This document shows positions 26,121 to 33,159 of a stretch of DNA of 37,627 nucleotides, piece after piece. Source of the DNA: Lentisphaerae bacterium RIFOXYA12_64_32 (GTDB taxonomy: Bacteria > Verrucomicrobiota > Lentisphaeria > Oligosphaerales > YB12-FULL-65-16); assembly GCA_001803235.1 (NCBI GenBank), contig MHBL01000168.1, positions 1 to 37,627 on the forward strand. The letters run 5' to 3'. A model generated the notes under the pieces. That model did not search any database and was not told the origin of the DNA. It saw only the letters and a program-made list of their open reading frames with translations. The position numbers were made by a program, and so were the translations under genes. Numbering within the stretch: position 1 is the stretch's first letter; the number at the start of each line of letters is the position of its first letter.

Positions 26121-26384
26121 CTGGACCATGCGCGTCGCCGTTGGCGACCGGAGAAGCGCCCTGATGCCGCTTGGACGGACGAGTGGCAGGGGCATCTCTG
26201 GCGGACGGCGCACTATTGTGCCCTGACGCCGACAAGGTGCGGTGAACACCGAGTGCCAAGTCGGCCGACTGCGGTCACTGTTTCACCAGCCCCAGAGACG
26301 AGCGACCGACTTGAATACTGAACACTGAAACCCGTGGATTCCTGCATCGCCACTGGAATCTGACGCAACCGGACGAGGTCCACC

Positions 26385-27764
26385 GTGCCCCCGAACATCA
26401 TCCTCATCACGACCGACCAGCAGCGATACGACGCGCTTGGGGTCAACGGCAATGCCATGATCCGCACCCCGGCCATGGATGCGCTGGCGCGGGACGGCGT
26501 GAACTTCTCGCACGCGTGTGTCCAAAACACGGTCTGCGTGCCCAGCCGTGCCTGTATCCAGACCGGCCGCTACCCGCACCAGCACGGAGTCACATACATG
26601 GAGACGGTGGTAGACGACACGCCGGGACTGCCGCCGTGGGAACTGACGTTCATGGAGCACTTGCAGAAGCACGGGTACTGCACCGGCGCGGTCGGCAAGA
26701 TCCACATGTACCCGGAAAAAGGCTTCGACTATCACAACCTAACGGGCGGCAAGGGCGTGCGTTGGAAACAGGCGTTCGGCTCGCCGCTTGGCCCGGCCCC
26801 GCTCGGGCCGAACTACGCCGCCTGGCTCGAGGCGAAACGCCCCGGCGGCTACGAACTGATCTACTCCGCGCGGCGCGACCAGGACGCCTATCGCAAGATC
26901 GGCCTGTTCGACAACCCGCTGAACCGCGACGAGTACGTCGAGCACTGGACCGCGCAGCAGGCGGATGCGTTCATCACGCGCTCGGCACAGGGCGAACAGC
27001 CGTTCTTCCTCTGGTACGGCTTCTGTGGTCCGCACGATCCATGGGACCCGCCCGAGCCCTACCGCAGCCTCTACAATCCCGCCGACGTCCCCCTGCCCTG
27101 CGACATCCCCGGCGCCCCGTCCTGGCGCGACCGCTGGCAGGACGAGTCGCTCGTGCGCCGCACCATCGCCTACTACTGGGGCATGATCACCTGCATTGAC
27201 GACTACGTCGCCCAGACCGTCGCGTTGCTGAAGGCGCGCGGGCTGTACGACAACACGCTCATCATCCTCACCAGTGACCACGGCGAGTTCCTGTGCGAAC
27301 GCGCCCGCACCGGCAAGTGCCTCTTCTACGAGCCGATTCTCCGGGTCCCGCTGATCCTCAAGCCGCCCACCGGCCAGGGCAATGCAGGCCGGGTCGATGC
27401 CGCCCTAGCCGAGGTGTTCGGCATTGCGCCGACCGTCCTCGACTACGCAGGCGTGCCGATCCCCGACACCATGGCGGCAACGTCACTGCGGCCGCGTGTC
27501 GACGGCTCCAATACCACCGCGCCGAGCGCGGTCTTCGCCGAGTACGTCTCGAATGACCGGAAGCAGCGCGGCAAGTGCGTGCGCACCCCGACCCACAAGT
27601 ACATCGTCTGGAGCCCGGGACACCGCGACGAGTTGTACGACCTGCATGCCGATCCGCTGGAGTCCCGGAACCTGAGCGCCGACCCCGCCTGTGTCGCCGT
27701 CAAGGCCGAACTGACTGGGTACCTCGTGGACTGGCTCGCCAGCACCGAGTGGCGGCACGGTTGA
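26385..27764 (+). CDS. Sulfatase, Cys-type formylglycine-dependent
   Basis: 459 aa. The GTG start at 26385 has GAGGT about 7 nt upstream and gives a start typical of the family (PPNIILITTDQQRYDALG). The formylglycine motif is C51-V-P-S-R55 inside CVPSRACIQTGRYPHQHG. Other signatures are GYCTGAVGKIHM, FFLWYGFCGPHDPWDPP, TSDHGEFL (metal site) and YDLHADPLESRNL near the C-terminus. It differs clearly from the sulfatase at 21326 (DQQR type rather than MADDMGYGD type), so the two probably remove sulfate from different positions or sugars. No signal peptide is visible. The 290-bp gap before it holds only the hairpin at 26099. It is followed by a repeat and the PIG-L deacetylase, so de-sulfation and de-acetylation genes are adjacent. 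Confidence 0.94.
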   Translation: MPPNIILITTDQQRYDALGVNGNAMIRTPAMDALARDGVNFSHACVQNTVCVPSRACIQTGRYPHQHGVTYMETVVDDTPGLPPWELTFMEHLQKHGYCTGAVGKIHMYPEKGFDYHNLTGGKGVRWKQAFGSPLGPAPLGPNYAAWLEAKRPGGYELIYSARRDQDAYRKIGLFDNPLNRDEYVEHWTAQQADAFITRSAQGEQPFFLWYGFCGPHDPWDPPEPYRSLYNPADVPLPCDIPGAPSWRDRWQDESLVRRTIAYYWGMITCIDDYVAQTVALLKARGLYDNTLIILTSDHGEFLCERARTGKCLFYEPILRVPLILKPPTGQGNAGRVDAALAEVFGIAPTVLDYAGVPIPDTMAATSLRPRVDGSNTTAPSAVFAEYVSNDRKQRGKCVRTPTHKYIVWSPGHRDELYDLHADPLESRNLSADPACVAVKAELTGYLVDWLASTEWRHG

Positions 27765-27838
27765 GGCCGAAACACCACAACGGGCGACAGGGGCAGGTAG
27801 CGTCAACTTCGGCATGAGAGCAGAATGACGGGCGGGTA

Positions 27839-27938
27839 ATCGCTGTCGCAATCGTCGTCGCAATCGATCCTCGCTCCCGTTTTCGCCGCGTTCCAGGTCA
27901 TCGAGAAACGATTGCGACGACGATCGCGACAAGCGATT
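27839..27938. repeat. 100-bp imperfect inverted repeat of CAATCG/CGATTG words
   Basis: The left arm beginning AATCGCTGTCGCAATCG (27839) pairs with the right arm ending GATCGCGACAAGCGATT (27938) over about 29 bp with a one-base bulge. It sits between the second sulfatase and the PIG-L gene, ending 4 bp before the latter's ribosome-binding site. It could form a hairpin in the leader of the deacetylase mRNA. Confidence 0.7.
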
Positions 27939-27956
27939 GCTTAAGGAGCCCACTCC

Positions 27957-28691
27957 GTGAGAACCCCAACCCACCCGGACGGCACAATCCTGCTGTTCGC
28001 GCCCCACCCCGACGACGAGACGCTGGGCTGCGGTGGCTATCTGGCGAAACGGCTCGACGAAGGGCGCACGGTCTTTGTCGTCGTCCTCACGATGGGCGAG
28101 AAGCTCTTCTCCAAAGTCCTGAACATCTTCGAACACCCTTCCCCCGGCGAAGTATGCGCCATACGCAGAGACGAAACCATCCGGGCCACGGGGATCCTTG
28201 GGCTCGCGAAGGAAAACATTATCTTCCTTGACTACGAAGACGGGAGCCTTGCTGACCAGGTGGACACGGTCGTCGAGAGGATCGTCCCCATCCTTCAGGA
28301 GAAGAACCCCGTCGAAGTCCTCTGCACCAGTGAACACGAGGGGCACTCCGACCACAGGGCGGCCTGCCAGATCGTCCGGCGCGCCTGTGAGCGGGTCGGG
28401 ACCGGAATCCTGTTCCGGAACTACATCACGTCACTGAGAGCCGGGCTGTCGCCCGAGAACCTGCCGGGGACGGTGGAGGTTGTGGACATTCGCAAGTACC
28501 TGCCACTCAAGCGACAGGCGCTCGCGCAATTCCGGGCACACCTCGACATCCTGTCGCCCCGGCAGCCCCAACCCATCGCCACAAACTTCGACAACTACCT
28601 TGACCCCGAAGAACGGTTTCTGGTCACCAGAGACTACGCTTTTCCCGCGACTGGCGCTCGGGAAAAGTGGCGCGGTGCGCCGCGGGTGTAG
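27957..28691 (+). CDS. PIG-L/LmbE-family deacetylase
   Basis: 244 aa from a GTG start preceded by AAGGAG at 27943-27948. The zinc-binding motif AHPDDE-type sequence is A15-P-H17-P-D-D20-E21 followed by TLGCGGYLAKR, and the third ligand is H133 in GHSDHRAA. D19 would be the general base. PIG-L enzymes remove acetyl groups from N-acetylglucosamine-containing compounds or related amides. The length is normal and there is no signal peptide, so it acts in the cytoplasm. Coming after a sulfatase and before a lyase gene, it fits de-N-acetylation of amino-sugar units released from a polysaccharide (inference). A perfect 9-bp inverted repeat (CTTTTCCCG at 28639, CGGGAAAAG at 28659) lies within its last codons. 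Confidence 0.92.
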   Translation: MRTPTHPDGTILLFAPHPDDETLGCGGYLAKRLDEGRTVFVVVLTMGEKLFSKVLNIFEHPSPGEVCAIRRDETIRATGILGLAKENIIFLDYEDGSLADQVDTVVERIVPILQEKNPVEVLCTSEHEGHSDHRAACQIVRRACERVGTGILFRNYITSLRAGLSPENLPGTVEVVDIRKYLPLKRQALAQFRAHLDILSPRQPQPIATNFDNYLDPEERFLVTRDYAFPATGAREKWRGAPRV

Positions 28692-28740
28692 TGACGCCGT
28701 GACTCGGTGACTCACGTCTCATGCCCCTCGACTCCTGAAA

Positions 28741-28763
28741 CCTGAAACCCGAAACCTGACACC
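28741..28763 (+). repeat. 23-bp dispersed repeat, copy 2
   Basis: Identical over 23 bp to the complement of 15207-15229. It is preceded by further CCTGAAA words from 28733, so it is part of a degenerate tandem array. Confidence 0.75.
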
Positions 28764-28791
28764 CATTACGACAAACATGTTGGTCGAAGCG

Positions 28792-28809
28792 TAGCGCCTA
28801 AGGGCGCTA
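28792..28809. repeat. Hairpin TAGCGCC/GGCGCTA
   Basis: TAGCGCC-TAAG-GGCGCTA, a perfect 7-bp stem with a 4-nt loop, about 100 bp after the PIG-L stop. It may be a terminator, although no T-tract follows. Confidence 0.45.
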
Positions 28810-28938
28810 GTGTGTCGCCGACTTCCGCAAGGCAGCGGCCCTCGCCGCGGCCAGGATCGGGACGTATATTCCCGCCTGTGGCGTGTGTTGCGGTGGTGGG
28901 CGACCGCAATGCTGCTAAGGTTCTCGGTGCTGTCACCA

Positions 28939-29075
28939 TGTGGAGTGCGGTGGCAAGTCCGCCACCGGCGGCGCGACACCGCTTTGGCTGAGGCGCATTG
29001 CCCGCACGACGTACTGCAGCCAAAGCGGCGTCGCCGTCCCGCCCGCCGGGCGGGGCTCTGCCGCCGCACTCCACA
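28939..29075. mobile_element. 137-bp REP/MITE-like inverted-repeat element
   Basis: The outer ends TGTGGAGTGCGG (28939-28950) and CCGCACTCCACA (29064-29075) are perfect inverted repeats. An inner pair CCGCTTTGGCTG (28979-28990) and CAGCCAAAGCGG (29018-29029) is also perfect, so most of the element can fold into one long hairpin. No transposase is present. An open reading frame of the downstream lyase-like gene runs into it, but that gene's start is at 29205. Confidence 0.7.
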
Positions 29076-29204
29076 GGCCGCTGCCGGTGGCCACGGTCCC
29101 CCGCGGCGCCAACGAGTCGACCGGCACGTACCGGATCTTGTGGCCTGTCGTGTTCGAGTACGAGCCACAGTACGATTGCGAGGACGACGGGAGGAGAATT
29201 CGCC

Positions 29205-32072
29205 ATGGCGGACTCGCCGCAACGCGGAAACTGGAGGCGGATCATGACCGGCTCGCTTTCCATTCTCATGACGTTCATGTCCGGCCTGCCTGCCGCTACG
29301 GCGGCGCCTTGCACGCTGTACAAGGCGCAGGACATCGCCAACGCGAAAGAGAACATCCGGCGCTACGCCTGGGCAAAAGCCATTCTCAAGAGTTGGGAGA
29401 ACTCGGCACAGTTCGCGCTGAAACAGAACCGTGCGTTCTTCGACAACATGGTTTCGGAACTGACGAACTGGACGGAGTACGGGCAGAACTGTCCGGCCTG
29501 TGTCGGCAAAAAGTCCGCCATGGGTGAGTGCTTTATCTACAACTGGAACGTCACGGACCCGGACAAGGTGACCTGCAAGTACTGCGGCACCGTGTACCCG
29601 AACGCGGCGTACCCCGAGACCGGCGCCGTGGTCTGCCCGAAGATGGGCCAGACATTCACGTACTATCAGAACGACGAGGAGCGCGCGCACCCCGGTGAGA
29701 ACCCGTCGAAGTACGCCTACCGCTGGGCGTCGTGGCCGGTGCACACAAGCTTCACCGGCGTGATCCGCTCGAAGAAGTCGCACTGGTGCGCCGAGCGGAT
29801 CCTGCCGCTGGCCAAGCTCTATGCGCTGACCGGCGACGTCAAGTACGCCGAGCGCTGTGTGTGGATCCTGGACCGATTCGCGCACTGTTACCCGAACTGG
29901 CTATACCACTCCTACAACGGCACGGTGGCCGACTGCCCGCCGGCGGAAGCGGCGGCAAACATGGGCCAGCACGGCGGCGGCGGCAAGTTCCCCAAGGACG
30001 TCATCATCGACCCGTTCGAGCGGCACCAGAAGGCTGACCACGCGACCCTGTGCAACGGCTTCTGGGGCGCGGGCCGGTTCGACTGCAGCGGTTGCGATCC
30101 GTACCTACTGCACATGACGGTGGCGTACGACCTGGTCCGCGAGGCAACCTACCCCGATGGACGACGCGTCCTCGATGCCGAGTCGGAAAAGCGCATCGTC
30201 AACGACTTGCTGCTCGCCGGTTGCACCGACACGGAGAACTGGAAGGACATCAACAACAAGTGCGGCCCGAGCCGCGCGGTCAGTGCGGCGTGCGGCATTC
30301 TGTTCGAACGGCCGCAGAGCGTGCGGCGCGCCCTGGAAGGCTTCGAGAAACTGCTCGAGGACTGCTTCCACTTCGACGGGTTCTGCAAGGAGTCGCCGTC
30401 CTACTCCGACATGCATTTGGGGCTGATGCAGAACATCCCCGAGATCCTGCGCGGCTACTCCGACCCGGCGGGATACCAACCGCCCGACGGCAAGGTATTC
30501 CGGGACCTCAACCCGTTCGAGTCCGTAGTCCGGTACCGCCTGGCGCTGGAGAGCATGGCCCGCATGGTAGCGCCGGACCGGACCTACCCGGTCATCGGCG
30601 ACACGCACGCGGGCGGCAGGATACATGCCTCGTACGCCGAGATTCTCACCGATCGGTACAGCCCGTCGTACGCGGGACTGCTGGAGACGGCACAAGGCGC
30701 GCCGCTCGCCGAGAAGGGTGGGGAGTACGCACTCTGGTACCGGAACCCGAACCTGCGCGCCGAGCCCGGGACCAAGCTGCCGCTGCGCACCGAGTGGTTC
30801 CCCGGCTGGCACGTGAGTGTGATGCGCAACGGCGCGCCGCACGGGGACACGGCCCTCTATCTGAACGCCTACGAGTACCACGGCCACCGGCACATGGACA
30901 CGCTCGGCCTGATCTACTGCGCGTTCGGCAAAGAACTCGCGTCCGACCGCGGCTATATCTGGGACGACGTTACGAGGCAGAACTGGACCACCAGCACGCT
31001 CGCCCACAACCTCGTCACGGTGGACGGCGTGAACCAGAATACGAAGCCGCGCGGGTCGGTTCTGCAGTTCTTCGGCGCCACGCCCGGGGTAGAGGTGACC
31101 CAGGCCCGGGCGAATGCCTACACGCAGTGCGACCTGTACCGCCGCACCTGTGTGCTGGTGCGGTTGCCGGACGGCGGCTCGTACGCGGTGGACGTCTTCG
31201 AAGTGAACGGCGGCAAACGCCACCAGTACGGGTTCCAGTGCAACGGGAATCTGGTCACCGTGACCGGCCCGGCACCGCAGCCAGTCGCCGACCAGATCAA
31301 GTGGCTCACCAACCTGCGCGCCAGCCAGCCGACCGAGCCCGTCACGGCGACGTGGCACCTGGACAACCTGAAGATGGACCTGACTGTCCTCAGCCCGATC
31401 CACCGGTTGCTGGTCGCCGACGCACCCGGCTGGCGCAGCGAGAAAGGCACGGAACTGAACGCCCCGCCTATCCAGCAAGTCTTCGCCGAGCGCACGTTCG
31501 ACGCTGCGGGCGGCGAGAAACTGCACAGCGACTACGTCGCCGTCATGGTACCGTACAAGGACGCGTCCCCCGTGCGTACGACACGGTTGCTCGCGGCGGA
31601 CGGTGCAACAGGCGGATGGGGCGTGGCGGTCGAACTGACGGATCGGACCGACTATGTCCTGATGGCGCCGGATGCCGCCCAGAGACAGTTCGGCCCGGTG
31701 ACGCTGGCCGGCCGGTTCGGTTTCGTCTCCGTGGCCACTGACGGGAAAGTCCTGCAGGCGTACCTGCTCGCCGGGACGCAGTTGCGATTCGGGGACACAT
31801 CGATCTCGCTCGCCGCGGCGACGACCACGCTCAAGGTGGCCGGCATCGAAGGCCGCACGTTCAGACTGGCCGAACCGCTGCCCGCGAACACCGCCCTGCC
31901 GGGCACATACGTCCTGGCCGCCGACACCGGCTGGGAGATCGAGTCGGCAGATGCCCAGTCGATCACCGTGCGCGACTACCCGGTCGTCCCCTGCGAGCAA
32001 CTGACGTTGCTGCACGCGGCCTACGTGGATCGGGAAAGCGGGACAGAGACCTGGCCTGACAGCCATCGATGA
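29205..32072 (+). CDS. Secreted heparinase II/III-family protein with N-terminal Cys4 segment
   Basis: 955 aa. The ATG at 29205 is chosen because GGAGGAG lies about 8 nt upstream; the open frame continues back to 28998 only through the hairpin element. The signal peptide is about residues 1-34 (MTGSLSILMTFMSGLPAATA then APC). Residues 95-126 hold CPAC...CKYCG, a probable zinc knuckle seen in some lyases of this group. An alpha/alpha toroid follows (WCAERILPLAKLYALTGD, HMTVAYDLVRE, CKESPSYSDMHLGLM). The heparinase II/III beta-sandwich includes HGHRHMDTLGLIYCAFGKEL near residue 560 and LAHNLVTVDGVNQ. It probably cleaves uronate-containing polysaccharide by beta-elimination outside the cytoplasmic membrane. 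It differs from both other heparinase-like proteins here. It converges with the AraC gene at 32172. Confidence 0.87.
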   Translation: MADSPQRGNWRRIMTGSLSILMTFMSGLPAATAAPCTLYKAQDIANAKENIRRYAWAKAILKSWENSAQFALKQNRAFFDNMVSELTNWTEYGQNCPACVGKKSAMGECFIYNWNVTDPDKVTCKYCGTVYPNAAYPETGAVVCPKMGQTFTYYQNDEERAHPGENPSKYAYRWASWPVHTSFTGVIRSKKSHWCAERILPLAKLYALTGDVKYAERCVWILDRFAHCYPNWLYHSYNGTVADCPPAEAAANMGQHGGGGKFPKDVIIDPFERHQKADHATLCNGFWGAGRFDCSGCDPYLLHMTVAYDLVREATYPDGRRVLDAESEKRIVNDLLLAGCTDTENWKDINNKCGPSRAVSAACGILFERPQSVRRALEGFEKLLEDCFHFDGFCKESPSYSDMHLGLMQNIPEILRGYSDPAGYQPPDGKVFRDLNPFESVVRYRLALESMARMVAPDRTYPVIGDTHAGGRIHASYAEILTDRYSPSYAGLLETAQGAPLAEKGGEYALWYRNPNLRAEPGTKLPLRTEWFPGWHVSVMRNGAPHGDTALYLNAYEYHGHRHMDTLGLIYCAFGKELASDRGYIWDDVTRQNWTTSTLAHNLVTVDGVNQNTKPRGSVLQFFGATPGVEVTQARANAYTQCDLYRRTCVLVRLPDGGSYAVDVFEVNGGKRHQYGFQCNGNLVTVTGPAPQPVADQIKWLTNLRASQPTEPVTATWHLDNLKMDLTVLSPIHRLLVADAPGWRSEKGTELNAPPIQQVFAERTFDAAGGEKLHSDYVAVMVPYKDASPVRTTRLLAADGATGGWGVAVELTDRTDYVLMAPDAAQRQFGPVTLAGRFGFVSVATDGKVLQAYLLAGTQLRFGDTSISLAAATTTLKVAGIEGRTFRLAEPLPANTALPGTYVLAADTGWEIESADAQSITVRDYPVVPCEQLTLLHAAYVDRESGTETWPDSHR

Positions 32073-32130
32073 CCCGTGCCCGGCGCGCCGCCGGCATGCC
32101 CCTTTCCGATCAGTGCAATGCCCGACCCCA

Positions 32131-32163
32131 CCGGCCTTGCGGCGGCGGGGCCGCCAAGCCGGC
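32131..32163. terminator. GC-rich hairpin between convergent genes
   Basis: CCGGCCTTGCGGC pairs with GCCGCCAAGCCGG, with two mispaired positions in a 13-bp stem. It lies between the ends of the lyase-like gene (32072) and the AraC gene (32172) and could act as a bidirectional terminator. Confidence 0.45.
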
Positions 32164-32171
32164 CTCATTGC

Positions 32172-32978
32172 TCAGGTCGATCCTTTCCGGAACTGGCGCA
32201 CGGCCGCCAATGGCGAGGCCCCGGTGAGACGCCGGAACGCGGCCGAGAATGCCGAGACATGCTGGAACCCCAACCTGGCACTGACCTCCTTCACCGGCAA
32301 GCGCGAATTGGCGATCAGCTCCATTGCCAGCGCCAGGCGGCGCCGACTGCGGTAGGTGTTGGGACTCATGCCGTACTCGTCATGGAACAGACTGCGGATG
32401 TGGTCTGAGGTATAACCGCATTTCCGGCTCAACTGCGACAGGGTCTCGGAGAAGCGCACGTCCTGGTCAATCAGTGTCTTCAGGCGAGCCGCGGGGGTAT
32501 CATGGAGGGTGTCCGCCTGGCTGTCGGCCAGGTGCCGAAAGATGTTCATCACTCCCGCCTCCGCCCGGAACCGGTTCTGCCAGGTCGGCGTCTGCAACGC
32601 CGCCTGGATGCGCTCGAATTCGATCTGCCAGCCGGGAACGCGCTCGGGCGGGATCGGGGTGAACAACGGAAGCTGGATCGGCCCCGGGCTGTCGACGATC
32701 TCCACGAAACCGCGCCGGCTGCTGAGCCGGAATCGAATCTCGTCCAGCACGATGATCCACCCCTCGCGGTCCGGGCCGTACTCCCCGTCCCGCGGTTGCC
32801 CGTCTACCGTAAGAATGAACATGGGCGGCGGCGACGTCAACTCGCGACCGCAGGTTCGCCAGTACTTCATTCCCGAGATGACAAACAGGATGGCGTTGAA
32901 GGGATAGCGCCCCGTGAACCGCTCCGGGCTGCGATGCAGGCTGATGCTGCGGATGGCAAAGTGAATCATGGACACCAC
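32172..32978 (-). CDS. AraC-family transcriptional regulator
   Basis: 268 aa from the GTG at 32978, or 265 aa from the ATG at 32969; neither has a strong ribosome-binding site. The N-terminal half is a sensor domain unlike those of the other two AraC proteins (GRYPFNAILFVISGMKYWRT, EGWIIVLDEIRFRL), probably a divergent cupin. The C-terminal double helix-turn-helix covers about residues 165-268: FSETLSQLSRKCGYTSDHIRSL, then YGMSPNTYRSRRRLALAMELI and VSARLGFQHVSAFSAAFRRLTG. It diverges from the heparinase-like gene at 33160 across 181 bp, which is its most probable target. AraC proteins at such positions usually activate the divergent gene and control their own. Confidence 0.9.
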   Translation of the reverse strand: MVSMIHFAIRSISLHRSPERFTGRYPFNAILFVISGMKYWRTCGRELTSPPPMFILTVDGQPRDGEYGPDREGWIIVLDEIRFRLSSRRGFVEIVDSPGPIQLPLFTPIPPERVPGWQIEFERIQAALQTPTWQNRFRAEAGVMNIFRHLADSQADTLHDTPAARLKTLIDQDVRFSETLSQLSRKCGYTSDHIRSLFHDEYGMSPNTYRSRRRLALAMELIANSRLPVKEVSARLGFQHVSAFSAAFRRLTGASPLAAVRQFRKGST

Positions 32979-33050
32979 CGACAGGCGTGTTTGTCCGCGT
33001 ATTTCTCTGAACCGAATAACTGATACCGGAAGATAGACACAGTTCCGCTC

Positions 33051-33081
33051 TTGTCAAGGCAATCCATCCGTTGGATAGTAT
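33051..33081 (+). promoter_or_regulatory. Possible promoter of the leaderless heparinase-like gene
   Basis: TTGTCA at 33051-33056 resembles a -35 box; AT-rich GATAGTATAT from 33074 gives -10 candidates at 17-19 bp spacing. A small inverted repeat ATCCA...TGGAT (33062-33076) lies between them and could bind a regulator. Confidence 0.4.
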
Positions 33082-33159
33082 ATCGTAAGCGCATAACATT
33101 CCCCCAGGAAACCTGATCAGTGTGCGGCGGCGCGCAGAGAGCGCCGCAAGAGGTGAAAC

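Larger units (their letters stand above)
28692..29204. other. 513-bp gap made largely of repeats
   Basis: No convincing gene. Contents: the dispersed 23-bp repeat at 28741-28763; a hairpin TAGCGCC-TAAG-GGCGCTA at 28792-28809; a 137-bp inverted-repeat element at 28939-29075; and the ribosome-binding site for the lyase-like gene (GGAGGAG near 29190-29196). GTATATT near 28863 is the only AT-rich spot resembling a -10 box. Confidence 0.6.

Noticed and set aside
28719..29885. A 388-codon minus-strand frame through the repeat-rich gap
   Set aside because: Low-complexity residues encoded by hairpins and repeats; it overlaps the start of the lyase-like gene.
30105..32168. A 687-codon open frame on the minus strand opposite the lyase-like gene at 29205
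   Set aside because: No domain, and it overlaps a well-supported secreted enzyme and a hairpin.
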